From positions 682,001 to 746,000 of the forward strand of contig NZ_VTSR01000032.1 in NCBI RefSeq assembly GCF_008329715.1: a stretch of DNA of 64,000 nt, written 5' to 3'. The notes beneath the pieces were generated by a model. The model had not been told where the DNA came from and ran no database searches. It was given only the letters and a program-made list of their open reading frames with translations. The position numbers were made by a program, and so were the translations under genes. Positions 1-9,600 of this stretch are shown in pieces (within the stretch, counting starts at the first letter, position 1; each line of letters opens with the position of its first letter). Source of the DNA: Gimesia chilikensis. Lineage in GTDB: Bacteria; Planctomycetota; Planctomycetia; Planctomycetales; Planctomycetaceae.

Positions 1-366
1 AGCCAGATCTTCGATCAGTTCGTAATCTCCGTTGAGATCCGGATAAAGAATGTGATAGTCCCCCTCCTGAGTGCCATGTCGCTCATAGCCTAGAATCGTG
101 ACAAACTCCCCTGGTCTGTCGAATTCTCTGGCAAGCTCAACCACTTCCGGCCAGCGGGAGCGGGCTATATGAAATCCATTCTTCCATTTGTGGGATATTT
201 TGCCATCATATTCCACAATATCAGGCCAGTAGGAATGGGGAGTGAAAGCGTAGAAATCGAGATGGTTCCGGGCGATTTCAAAAGAGCGATCCAGAGAACC
301 CTGGGCATAGCCCACATGGTTGTGGTTATGCAGGTCTCCGAAATAAGTCTTGTATTCTGTGGTCAT
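1..366 (-). CDS. DUF3604-type PHP-like hydrolase, N-terminal part
   Basis: Reading the minus strand from an ATG at 366 gives an open frame that runs off the left edge of the window (122 codons visible). The start of the protein reads YFGDLHNHN, with H13 and H15 forming an HxH metal motif, followed by an FTPHS motif (H44). This pattern is typical of DUF3604 proteins, which are related to the PHP phosphoesterase fold and are common in planctomycetes. A later segment, FVTILGYERH, also fits that family. The substrate is not known for most members, so only a metal-dependent hydrolase role is suggested. There is no signal peptide in the visible part, so it may be cytoplasmic. The gene is incomplete here and its C-terminus cannot be judged. 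The family call is fairly sure; the function is not. Confidence 0.75.
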   Translation of the reverse strand, partial: MTTEYKTYFGDLHNHNHVGYAQGSLDRSFEIARNHLDFYAFTPHSYWPDIVEYDGKISHKWKNGFHIARSRWPEVVELAREFDRPGEFVTILGYERHGTQEGDYHILYPDLNGDYELIEDLA

Positions 367-502
367 GGATTTGGCGCTTGTGCATTGCTTTGTTTGAAGG
401 AATCAGAATCTCTCACTTCAGAGTATCTTGCAGCGGAGTGTTCTACAAATGGCATTTACTGATTCTAATCTAAATACAGACTTAATCGTGTAAAACAGAG
501 CT

Positions 503-2026
503 TCAGCGCGTCCATTTCAGCCATTTCATCAAAAGGGACTTCAGAAATGGGGTAAGACGAGTGCGGTTAAACTGATCCCCGATTTTACGAATCGCATCCG
601 CCTGAGTTGGATAAGGGTGAATCACGCTGGCTAACTTTTTAAGACCGGTCCCGCTCTGCATAGCCAGGGTGATTTCAGAAATCAAATCACCCGCATGTGC
701 TGCGACGATCGTTGCACCTAGAATCTTATCTGTCCCCCGTTTGACATGAACCTTTACAAAACCGGCGGTTTCATTATCCAGGATCGCTCTATCGACGTAG
801 TCCAACTTCTGGATAAAAGTGTTGACGGGAATACCTTTTTCTCTGGCTTGATGCTCATGGAGTCCCACATGTGCTATTTCTGGATCAGTATACGTGCACC
901 ATGGGACGATCAGGCGACTGGCTTTGCTTCTGCCAGGAAATAGCGCATTGCCTATCACCAGCCGAGCCTGAAAATCAGCGTTGTGGGTAAACTTTAGGTG
1001 AGAGCAGATATCCCCTGCACCATAAATATCCGGGTTTGTGGTCTGCAGGTAGTCATTGACGATCACACCAGACAGTGGATTGTACTCAACTCCGGCCCGT
1101 TCCAGTTCAAGACCTTCAACATTAGGAGCTCTTCCGGCTGCGATCAGGACTTCATCGACTTCCAGCTTGATTGTCTGCCCGGCCGTTTCAATCGTCAGAA
1201 GTTTTTCCTGTTCGTTCTCAGAGACCAGAGAGGTGCTGGCATTGAAGACGAGTTTAACACCATCTCGTTCCAGTTGGTGCTGAATGATTTGGGCAGCATC
1301 TTTATCTTCCCTGGAAAGAATCTGCGCATGAGATTCGATGAGTGTGACCTGTGAACCAAAGCGGGCAAAGGTCTGTGCGAGCTCACAGCCGATTGGTCCA
1401 CCACCGATGACTGCCAGTCTGGATGGAAGTTCTGTCAGAGAAAAAATATTCTCATTCGTCAGGTAGTTGATGTTTTTGATGCCGGGAATGTCGGGGACCG
1501 CAGGACGTCCTCCCGTTGCGATCACGGCCTTTTTGAAGTGAAGTGTCTGCTCCCCGATTTTGATTGTTTTGCGGTCAAGAAAATGGCCTTCACCCAGAAA
1601 AACATCGACACCCAGTTCCTGAAAACGACGAGCTGAGTCGTGATGGCTGATCTCGGCTCTTAATTTCCGCATACGCCGCATCACCTCCTGAAAATTAACA
1701 GAGGCGGCTTCGGGGGCCAATTCGATCCCCAACTCTTTTGAATTCAGAATGCTGTGTATGGTTCTGGCAGAAGAGATGATCGCTTTCGAAGGGACACATC
1801 CGGTATTCAGGCAGTCTCCCCCCATGAGACCTCGCTCAATTAATGCGACTTTCGCTCCCAGGCCAGCAGCTCCCGCCGCTGTTACCAGACCAGCGGTTCC
1901 CGCTCCGATGATCACCAGATTGTAGCGTCCACTGGGGCTCGGATTGGACCAGTCGGCGGGATGAACTTTTTTGATCAGATCCTGATTGAATTCATCATCG
2001 GGAAGTAGCTGAATACGATCGGTCAT
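503..2026 (-). CDS. Mercuric reductase/lipoamide dehydrogenase-like FAD oxidoreductase
   Basis: This is a 507-aa pyridine nucleotide-disulfide oxidoreductase. An FAD-binding GAGTAG lies at residues 41-46. The redox-active cysteines are C72 and C77 in GGDCLNTGCVPSK, and a NAD(P)-binding GGGPIG lies at 208-213. The C-terminal dimerisation domain ends with HPYPTQAD near residue 470, where lipoamide dehydrogenases have the His-Glu active-site pair. It lacks the N-terminal heavy-metal domain and the C-terminal vicinal cysteines of true MerA, so mercury reduction is not supported. The first 35 residues are an extra leader without a signal sequence. The gene lies 31 bp downstream of a VTT-family membrane protein on the same strand, and these two families are often found side by side. 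The substrate is unknown; reduction of a small disulfide or quinone is possible. The enzyme class is certain, the substrate is not. Confidence 0.88.
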   Translation of the reverse strand: MTDRIQLLPDDEFNQDLIKKVHPADWSNPSPSGRYNLVIIGAGTAGLVTAAGAAGLGAKVALIERGLMGGDCLNTGCVPSKAIISSARTIHSILNSKELGIELAPEAASVNFQEVMRRMRKLRAEISHHDSARRFQELGVDVFLGEGHFLDRKTIKIGEQTLHFKKAVIATGGRPAVPDIPGIKNINYLTNENIFSLTELPSRLAVIGGGPIGCELAQTFARFGSQVTLIESHAQILSREDKDAAQIIQHQLERDGVKLVFNASTSLVSENEQEKLLTIETAGQTIKLEVDEVLIAAGRAPNVEGLELERAGVEYNPLSGVIVNDYLQTTNPDIYGAGDICSHLKFTHNADFQARLVIGNALFPGRSKASRLIVPWCTYTDPEIAHVGLHEHQAREKGIPVNTFIQKLDYVDRAILDNETAGFVKVHVKRGTDKILGATIVAAHAGDLISEITLAMQSGTGLKKLASVIHPYPTQADAIRKIGDQFNRTRLTPFLKSLLMKWLKWTR

Positions 2027-2057
2027 GCTCGTTTTCTCTGTCCTGAGTCAGAATGTT

Positions 2058-2810
2058 TTATTTGCGCTGTTGAAAGCGTTGAGCGATGAGTTTTACCAGA
2101 AACGGAAAGGTGCCCAGTAAAATGAATGCGAATATGAGTTGAGGCGTCAGGATGCCTTTCGCGCCGTGTTCAGACAATTCCTGCAGGGTGGGAAAGCTGG
2201 TACCAGCATAAACGAAGACGGCGGTCCCGGGAAGCATACCTGTCTGGCTCACCCACCAGAAGGTCGAGATTCGGATTGTTGTCAGGCCCATAACGACATT
2301 AATCAGAAAGAAGGGAAATGCGACTACGAGACGCATGAAAAAGAGGTAGAACGCACCCTCTTTTTCAAACTGCTGATTGATCTGCTGAAATTTATTCTGG
2401 TAACGGGATTGAATCGAGGCTCGGAATAAATAGCGACTGGTTAAGAATGCCAGGGTGGCCCCCGTTGTGGAAGCGAAGCTGACCAGAATCAGTCCTTTCC
2501 AGAATCCAAAGAACCAGCCATAGGTCAGCGTCAGTGGCACTGCCCCAGGTAATGAAAGCCCCGTAATCCCCGCATAGATCAGATAGGCGACGAGGTAGAT
2601 TGAAACCGGATGCTGAGCTGCAAACTGTTTCCAGTAACTTTCCTGGGAAGCGAAGTATTCGAGTGTCAGCCGGTCCCGGAAAAAATAATAACCCAGCCCG
2701 ATGACACAAGCGAGAATCAGAAATACCACCAGGCGAACAAAGCCAACTACAAGTTGATGTTGCTCAGATTGATGATCAGACTGTTCTGGCTCAGGACCCG
2801 CAGCGTTCAC
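2058..2810 (-). CDS. TVP38/TMEM64 (VTT domain) inner-membrane protein
   Basis: This 250-aa multi-pass membrane protein has a first transmembrane segment at about residues 24-45. A VTT/SNARE-associated domain follows at about 75-200, containing the Gly/Pro-rich stretch GLSLPGAVPLTLTYGWFFG and a later FPFFLINVVMG motif. The hydrophobic C-terminus ends in a short basic tail. The family relates to DedA proteins, several of which are linked to lipid scrambling or membrane homeostasis; no precise role can be given here. The start is a GTG at 2810, with AGAGGGA about ten bases upstream. The gene precedes the disulfide reductase with a 31-bp gap, suggesting one transcript. The product may sit with the reductase at the inner membrane, but that is inference from gene order. 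Confidence 0.85.
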   Translation of the reverse strand: MNAAGPEPEQSDHQSEQHQLVVGFVRLVVFLILACVIGLGYYFFRDRLTLEYFASQESYWKQFAAQHPVSIYLVAYLIYAGITGLSLPGAVPLTLTYGWFFGFWKGLILVSFASTTGATLAFLTSRYLFRASIQSRYQNKFQQINQQFEKEGAFYLFFMRLVVAFPFFLINVVMGLTTIRISTFWWVSQTGMLPGTAVFVYAGTSFPTLQELSEHGAKGILTPQLIFAFILLGTFPFLVKLIAQRFQQRK

Positions 2811-2927
2811 CTGAAAGATTCCCTCTGATCTAAAGAGGTTGGCTTGATGATTCTGACCCCGATCACAACAATCGCGATGCTGTATGTCGAACTGCGCTGA
2901 CGTTTAAAGTCCGTCGATGCAGGTCAA

Positions 2928-4526
2928 CTAAAGAATCGCCCGGATCTTTTCCAGAAACTCTTTGTTGGTTGGGAATTTCTTGAGCGTGCTGCTCAATTGC
3001 TCCATGGCTTCAACAGGATTTAAAGAGATCAGACTTCTACGAAGCATGGTGACCCCTTCGAGGGCTTCCGGTTCGAGAATTTTTTCTTCGCGTCGCGTCC
3101 CGGACAGCGTGATATCAATTGCTGGGAAGATACGTCGGTCGGAAAGTTCCCGACTGAGGACCATTTCCATATTACCGGTTCCCTTGAATTCCTGGAAAAT
3201 CACTTCATCCATTCGGCTGCCGGTATCAATCAGGGCTGTGCCCAGAACTGTCAGCGAACCACCTTCATCAAAGCGGCGGGCGGTTCCAAACATTTTCTTG
3301 GGAATGTCCATTGCTTTCACATCCAGACCACCGCTCATGGTCCGGCCGGTATTCCCAACCCATTTGTTGAAGGCACGAGCAGTTCGGGTGATACTGTCCA
3401 GCAGGATGAAGGCATCTTCACCGGCTTCCGCCAGACGCTTTCCCCGCTCGAAGATGAGCTGACTGGTGCGGACATGGCTTTCAACATCCCGGTCCATTGA
3501 AGAGGAAATGACCTCGCCTTTAATGGAGCGTTGCATTTCGGTGACTTCTTCAGGTCGCTCGTCGATCAGCAGGACCATCAGGCGGATTTCAGGATGATTC
3601 TTACTGACAGCTTCAGCAATATCCTGGAGCAACATTGTTTTACCGGTTCGAGGAGGTGCAACAACTAGAGCACGTTGTCCCTTTCCGATGGGTGTCAGGA
3701 GATCCATCACCCGCATCGTGATCGGCATGGGGCCTGTTTCGAGTCTGATCTGCTCGAATGGGTTGATCGGTGTGAGCTCATCGAAGGGTTTGATTTCCAT
3801 GTACTCTTCGATAGTGCGACCATCGATGGTTTCGATACTCTTCAGGCGAGGCCCCTGCCCTCTGGTGCCCGGACCAACTTCGCCCCGAATCAGGATACCT
3901 TCACGTAGATTGTGCTTTTCAATCAGTGAGCTGGAAACAAAAGCATCGGAATCCTGAGCTTTGTAGTTCACTTTGGGGTCCCGGATGAATCCGTATGCTT
4001 TAGGGTGTAGCTCCAGAACACCTTCAATAACACCTGTGACATTTTCATTGGCGGCAGGTGATGTAGAACGAGACCGGCGTTGTTGAGGCTTGGCACCGGT
4101 ACGCGAACGGCCTCCCCGGTTATTGCCAGAGCGACCGCGATTGTTCGCTCCCTGTCCCTGGCGTCCCTGAGGATTGGGAGTGTCTGATTTTCTTCTCCGT
4201 CTCCGACGACGGCGATTGCCTCCAGATTTATCGCCGGAGCGGTCATTGTCTGTCTGGTTGGCGCTGGGCTCGTCGTTTATGGAATCAGCAGGAAAATCTG
4301 ACATGTTTTCATCTTCTCTTTCAGTGTCTGCTTCAGTAGAAGAGTGAGGGTTTTCGAATAGCTCGAGGTTATCTTCTGCCTTACGATGATATTCGTCCTG
4401 CAGTGATTCAGTTTCACTTTGTTCGACATTTTCCTCGGCAGGTTTTTCCGCTTTTTTGCGTGTCCTGGTAGTTTTTCGACGGGTGGTTTTTGGTTTATCT
4501 GAAGTTTCAGAACTCTTTGCAGCCAT
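2928..4526 (-). CDS. rho: Transcription termination factor Rho
   Basis: Rho is the hexameric RNA helicase that ends transcription at Rho-dependent sites. In this 532-aa protein an RNA-binding cold-shock-like domain covers about 162-235 (KAYGFIRDP). The ATPase core follows, with a P-loop APPRTGKT at 290-297 and a Walker B segment FILLDSITR near 375, ending in the conserved KFPTNKEFLEKIRAIL. Residues 1-160 are a disordered, highly charged extension: Lys/Thr-rich, then acidic, then a run of eight arginines (105-112), then Gly/Arg/Asn-rich. Such inserts occur in Rho of high-GC Gram-positives and planctomycetes and may add RNA contacts. The canonical Rho helix bundle before the cold-shock domain is not obvious. 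The P-loop differs from the E. coli APPKAGKT at two positions. Upstream lies a 1.1-kb gap rich in hairpins. Confidence 0.97.
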   Translation of the reverse strand: MAAKSSETSDKPKTTRRKTTRTRKKAEKPAEENVEQSETESLQDEYHRKAEDNLELFENPHSSTEADTEREDENMSDFPADSINDEPSANQTDNDRSGDKSGGNRRRRRRRRKSDTPNPQGRQGQGANNRGRSGNNRGGRSRTGAKPQQRRSRSTSPAANENVTGVIEGVLELHPKAYGFIRDPKVNYKAQDSDAFVSSSLIEKHNLREGILIRGEVGPGTRGQGPRLKSIETIDGRTIEEYMEIKPFDELTPINPFEQIRLETGPMPITMRVMDLLTPIGKGQRALVVAPPRTGKTMLLQDIAEAVSKNHPEIRLMVLLIDERPEEVTEMQRSIKGEVISSSMDRDVESHVRTSQLIFERGKRLAEAGEDAFILLDSITRTARAFNKWVGNTGRTMSGGLDVKAMDIPKKMFGTARRFDEGGSLTVLGTALIDTGSRMDEVIFQEFKGTGNMEMVLSRELSDRRIFPAIDITLSGTRREEKILEPEALEGVTMLRRSLISLNPVEAMEQLSSTLKKFPTNKEFLEKIRAIL

Positions 4527-4621
4527 ACAGAAACACCAAATGATAATAAAGAAGTAAAGAAGTAATTAGAGATACAACTACGGCACTCACATGACACGAC
4601 CAGCTCGATACATGGTTTCAA

Positions 4622-5654
4622 ATCAGACCACTGATAGCGCGAAGCTCACAGGGAGACTGAAAAGTAGCTGGCATTCTTCTGAATGTGCCGATTCTTTATT
4701 CAGCGGAAACCGACTCGAGTCAATTCTTACGATTATGACCTGGTCTTGATCTCATGAAGAAAGATTCACACTGGGAAATCGTTCGCCCGCTTCAGGACTC
4801 GGCCGTCTTGGCCTGTTATCTTCCCGTATTAGGAGGGTCATCGCTTTGGCTATTGTAAAGAGATGAGGCCCTGGCGTTGAGAACAGCGAACTTGCAATGA
4901 CTGTTGACTCAAGCCTCTGTTAGGTGATGGTCTTGCCGATATCCTTTCAGGCAAAAATTATGGTCAAAACTGATACTAGAAATTCAATCGTTTCTTATGA
5001 ACTCCGTCAACCGATAAATGGTTGCTAATACGGAACTTTTAAATGTTTTACTTGTGAGACAATCTCACTTTATTTCGTCAGAGGACTCCAATGAATTGGG
5101 AGAATAAAATAGACCCAATCCTTAAGCCAGCTTGCTGTTTCGAACATAAATCAACCCCCGGGTTGAATCATTGGTCGCATCTTAGACCAACAGAAAGCAA
5201 GGCTGTCTACCTCAGGGCAGATACGCAAAGTCTCTTAAAGTGCATCCAGAAAGAGAAAAACTTTCAAGAAGAAGCATTCCCGAGCAAATCGGGAATAGTG
5301 CTGTTGAGGAACTGACGACCCGCTGGTAACGACTCAACTCACTTAAAAGCCAAATTGGTAACCAGTGAAATTAAATACTCACTGGGTGCTGGAAATTTGA
5401 TCTCAAAAAGCGGGAGAGATCCTCAGTGAAAATAACGGCTTACCAGAGATTGCTTAGTTAGTAGTGTTTATCAAAACCTACATGTAGCGTCAATACTAAT
5501 CGGTTTGGAAGCCAAGTCTGTTAACATCATAACTTATCGTCAATTAAAGTCAATTGACTATTCTGTTTCTGACGAATGTTTTGTTCAGTCAGGCCGGAAT
5601 GCAGTAATTATTCATTGTTGAGCCCATTTGTTGCTTCAGAAATAGACTTGATGT
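4622..5654. other. Long intergenic region with several short hairpins
   Basis: There is no convincing protein gene between the rho start and the 3' end of the M48 protease gene. Besides the hairpin array at 5054-5421 described separately, one more stem-loop is visible at 4835-4871: GGG, CATC and CTTT (4835-4847) pair with AAAG, GATG and CCC (4857-4871) around a nine-base loop. A palindrome CTACATGTAG lies near 5483. The region includes the rho promoter and leader on the minus strand. In E. coli the rho leader takes part in autoregulation by attenuation, so part of the structure could serve rho. This is inference. Confidence 0.5.
5050..5425. ncRNA. Candidate structured RNA (array of perfect hairpins)
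   Basis: Eight perfect short stem-loops follow one another: GTGAGA/TCTCAC (5054-5068); ATTGGG/CCCAAT (5095-5119); CAACCC/GGGTTG (5152-5165); TTGGTC/GACCAA (5171-5190); GAAAG/CTTTC (5249-5265); ATTCCCGA/TCGGGAAT (5276-5296); CCAGTGA/TCACTGG (5362-5385); GATCTC/GAGATC (5399-5421). Stems are 5-8 bp with loops of 2-13 bases. This density is far above what I see in other gaps of the window and suggests a folded RNA of about 370 nt. The strand cannot be told from stems alone. An overlapping 74-codon frame (5091-5315, plus strand) has a possible GAGGA site but no recognisable product. I could not match the RNA to tmRNA, RNase P RNA, SRP RNA or a riboswitch. Confidence 0.4.
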
Positions 5655-6503
5655 TTAAGGTTCCAGATCGTCAGGCAATCCCTGAGGATAGGTGCGTTGG
5701 ATGTAATCACGAATACGCTGGATTCGGTTCCCCGGGTCAGGATGCGTACTGAAAATTTCCGGTTGCCTCCCTCCCCCTGCAGAGCGTTTCAGAATCTCCA
5801 TGACCCCTGTCATGGCATAGGGGTCGTAGCCTGCCATGACCATGAGTTTGATCCCCCAGCGGTCTGATTCCAGTTCGTCGCTACGACTGTATTTCATATT
5901 TACCATGGAGCCGATCATTTGTGCCATCTGGGCACTGCTGGCATCTCCGCCTGCCACGCCTGCAGCTCCTACCAGCCCCTGCGTGAATTCCTGTTGGGCC
6001 ATGTGCTGTGCTCCATGTCGCGACAAAACATGCCCCATTTCATGTCCCAAAACTCCTGCCAGCTGTCCTTCGGTTTCAAGTTGTCGAAACAGGCCGGCGG
6101 TAATAAATATCTGCCCCCCAGGTAAGGCGAAAGCATTGATTACCTGGTTGTCATTAAGCAGGTGGAAGTCAAATCGGTAGGGGTTCCTGCGCCCCTGTTT
6201 CCTCAAAGACGCATTCAGACTCGCCAGCAGTTTTTTACCCACTCGATCAACGTAGGCCTGTGCTTCCTGATCCGGATGCTCGCCATGATGCTGATCCAGA
6301 ATCGCAGGGAGAGCCTGTAGTCCCAGTGCGATTTCCTGTTGCTCAGTCAGAGCGACCCGCTGGCTTTCCCCTGTGATCTCATTGACATCGGATTTCATCA
6401 AAAACGAAATCAATGAGAACAGCGCGATCCCGGCTGCGACAACCAGTCGCAGTTTCAGAGAAGAATCATGTGATCCATGTCCCGTGCGAATATACCGCGG
6501 CAT
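5655..6503 (-). CDS. M48 family zinc metalloprotease
   Basis: This 282-aa protein has a membrane anchor at about residues 19-36. A zinc-binding HEMGH motif lies at 154-158 and the downstream third ligand E210 in SDELESD, which is the M48 (Ste24/HtpX/BepA) pattern. Family members cleave misfolded or unassembled envelope proteins, and the single N-terminal anchor puts the catalytic domain outside the cytoplasm. The length matches short LoiP/YggG-like members without TPR repeats. A final GNRIQRIRDYI segment contains the usual short helix after the STHPDPGNR motif seen in the family. The gene stands alone, with a 102-bp gap to the ThuA gene upstream and the hairpin-rich region downstream. The protease class is sure; the target is unknown. 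Confidence 0.93.
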   Translation of the reverse strand: MPRYIRTGHGSHDSSLKLRLVVAAGIALFSLISFLMKSDVNEITGESQRVALTEQQEIALGLQALPAILDQHHGEHPDQEAQAYVDRVGKKLLASLNASLRKQGRRNPYRFDFHLLNDNQVINAFALPGGQIFITAGLFRQLETEGQLAGVLGHEMGHVLSRHGAQHMAQQEFTQGLVGAAGVAGGDASSAQMAQMIGSMVNMKYSRSDELESDRWGIKLMVMAGYDPYAMTGVMEILKRSAGGGRQPEIFSTHPDPGNRIQRIRDYIQRTYPQGLPDDLEP

Positions 6504-6605
6504 CGAAAGTAATTCCTGAATACATGCTTTAAATAAAATAGAGTTGGAAGTGAGAAGAATTTTAACATGCAGTTCAGAAAAGACATCTGAGATTAATAAA
6601 ATATT

Positions 6606-9600
6606 TCAGTCGGGTCGCGGAGCAATCAAATAGCTCCGTGAGGGCTCTTCCAGGCTATGGATATAGTGCCAGATGGCCTCAAACTGTCGGCGAGCATCAC
6701 CGTTCAGGATTGTGGAAATCTTTGTCGTTTCTCCGTCTGCGGAAAGTTTCGGCATTTTGGTTGAGATGTCAAATCGAGGAGGATCAAGGACGAATCGATG
6801 ATAATATTCCGGAGTCAGGCGTTCGCGAATATGCACAAAATTGATTCCGGGAGCGATTCTGGTTTTCTCATCTCCCGAAGGCTGCAAGTCCCCTATACCG
6901 TGGCACTGACGACAGTCGAGTGCCTGTCTGGTGGTAAGCTGCTTACCTTTGTCAATCAGTGTCTCATGCTTTACCTGTAGGCTGGAGGCAAGGTGAGAGT
7001 TAGTTTTTGAAGGGATGCCATGTTCCTCTCGGAGTCCCGCAGCCAGCAGATGGGCGTGTGCTGGAAATTGAGGCATACGGGATTTCAGCCAGGGACGGGG
7101 ACGCCATTTGATTTCGCCCGCCAGAAAGGACTCCAGCCATCCCGATTTCAGTTTCTCCCCCGCCCAGGTCAGAGATGGTAAGGGTTCTGGAGGTAAGCCA
7201 GACTCCCCCTCATCAACGACAATCATGGCCCGCGGGCTCTGGATTGTATCGCGGTGATGGCAGGCGACACAGTTCAACTGTTTCGTCCAGCGATCTGAGA
7301 TTTCGGGGAAATTCCTCTGTTGTAAGGATTCAGTTCCAAAATGCAGGAAGGCCTGGATCGACTCTTTTTCAACTGTAGTGAGGTTGAATTTGGGGATACC
7401 ACGAGCGACTTCATTCGCTTTTGAGAGACAGCCATTCACAGTTGGCTGGCTGGTCAACACAGAGCGTTTGAGGGTGAGTGGCTGATCATCTCCCTGCAGG
7501 GAGCCGTGGCAGCGGGCACAGCCCAGCGTCTCATAGTATAGTTTTTGTCCCCGCTGTGCCGATCCAGCCGGGGGGATCATGGCGCTCGGGATTTTGCCTT
7601 CCGAACGCTCGATCAGAAAAGCCGCTAATTCCGCTGACTCTATTGGTGTTAATCTAAAGTCTGGCATCCTGCTCCAGGGGTGGTGAAGATGTGGTAACTC
7701 TAAAAAACGAGCCAGTTGCGAGTGACTGAATTTTCGTTTGATTAATGCCAGAGAGTGTCTCTGGTATTCGTCGGCTTGGGAAATATCTGTATTGAAGTGA
7801 TGGCAGTTGATACACCCCAGATCCTCGAAGCGTTTCGCGCCAGATTCTGCTAACTGCTCAGGGCCTGGAGCATCCGAGTTCAGGGGCAACCCGGGTTCGG
7901 AACGAACAGGTTTAGTAGCCCGCGATACAAACCAGGCTGTCAAGTCTGCTGCCTGCTGAATCGTCTGTTTTGAATCCGGGGGGCCTGACAGGTGAGGCAT
8001 TCGGGTATCTGGTTTCAGGCTGTGTGGGTTGCGTAGCCAGTGAAATAGCCAGCGTTTGCTAATCCGGTTTCCAATATTATCAAGGTTGGGAGGAGGCTGG
8101 TTCAGTTCAGGCATCCTCGACAGGGATTGCACTGATGAAAGCTGCTCAGCGTCAAAGGTGAACCCTGTTGAGTTTTCCTGGTTAACCCCGTGGCAGGTGT
8201 GACATTTGAATTCTGCGAATAACGCCCGCCCTGCCCTGATCTGTCGCATTTTCTCCAACAGCCGATCATCGCTTAAATGAGTTAGAATGGTGGGAGGCAC
8301 GGGTTCGGTGGCAAACTGAGAACCACGCCAGAGGATTCGTAAACGGGCGTCACCCTTGAATGGACTCTGGTATTCCAGCCGAATCCGGTTATAGCCTTTT
8401 TCCAATGTAACTGCAGCGGGTGAGGCTTGTTTGAGATCAGTTCCTTCTGCTTTCAGAACAGGTTTCTGATTGATTGCCATGCGACAATTTCCACTGCCTT
8501 CCATACTGAAATGGTACTTTCCGGACAGGGGGACCTGCAGAAAACCTTCTGCTGTGGCTGAGAATGTTCCGGGTTTAAGAAAAGGGGTGACCGGTTCGTT
8601 TTTATTGACCGTCAGGGCCAGCATGCGGGATGGGCGTGCGTCTTCGTTTGTCTCTGATTTGGCATTCTCCTGATGGAATTTCCAGAGAATACCTGGTTTC
8701 AGTTGCTGACGCTGCGTGAGTGTCAGTAATTGCATTTTCTTACGACGAGTCAGCTTCTCCGAATCCATTTTCTGTGTGGATACGGTGTTGATTGTGTGGT
8801 AGTAGGTTTGTTTCAGGTCTGTGCCTGTCTCAGAAGTCAGATGGTAAGAAATGCCCATCTGCATTACAGGTTTGACGGACGGGAGTTCCAGGAAGACAGT
8901 TCGCTGATCGGGTAATAAAGTCGCAGAAAGGACTTCCACCTCATCTCGTCCCTCAACCTGTGGGGCGGAGACTCGGTATTCCGGAGAGCCATAATTTTGA
9001 GACCAGAGGTAATTCCACTGCTGGATCGCATAGTTGTTCGGATTCTCTGCAGTTTTCCTTTCCAGTGCATTGGAAAATATCAGAGAGATCCCGTTCTGCA
9101 TCGTTTTGACAGCGACAGGGAGATCGACAGGCTGACCTGTGTAACGTACGCGCTGCAGGCAGCCATCTTGTACCGCATTGGTCACCCAGCCTTTCATGCC
9201 GCTGACATAGAGTTGTCCATCCCGGGGGCTGAATCTTCCCCGCATTACGCCTGAATCAAAATTCAAGGGGAGCGTTAAAGTACCACCCTGAGATTGCCCC
9301 TGGATTACCTCTCGAAGTGCCAGCATGATTTTGCTCTGACCATAAGAAAGGTGCAGCAACTGGTTTTGGAGAGGTCCCCACTCACGACTGGTGACCCAGA
9401 CCTGGCCGCCGCTCGAATTGTCCTGCAGGCGAGGGATCCAGCATAACGGCCGATCGTACCCCAACGGACGTTCTGTCGTTATACGTGGGCCGCCATATCC
9501 GTAGTATCCCCCGGGACTGATTTCGGTGATGTTTGAGGCGGGAGTCCAGTTACCTTCCTGGGGAGAAGCTGTGATGATATTCCCAGGCCCGATTCCCATC

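Noticed and set aside
503-2026. Mercury resistance locus
   Set aside because: The reductase has no heavy-metal domain and no C-terminal vicinal cysteines, and merR, merT and merP are absent.
5091-5315. 74-codon frame with GAGGA five bases upstream
   Set aside because: It lies inside the hairpin array, has no recognisable product and may be a chance frame through structured RNA.
5080-5460. Possible RNase P RNA or tmRNA
   Set aside because: There are faint similarities (GAGGACTCC near the start, GGCTTAC near the end, a size of about 370 nt), but the universal RNase P cores GAGGAAAGTCC and ACAGAA are missing, and no tRNA-like T-loop or tag frame of a tmRNA is visible.
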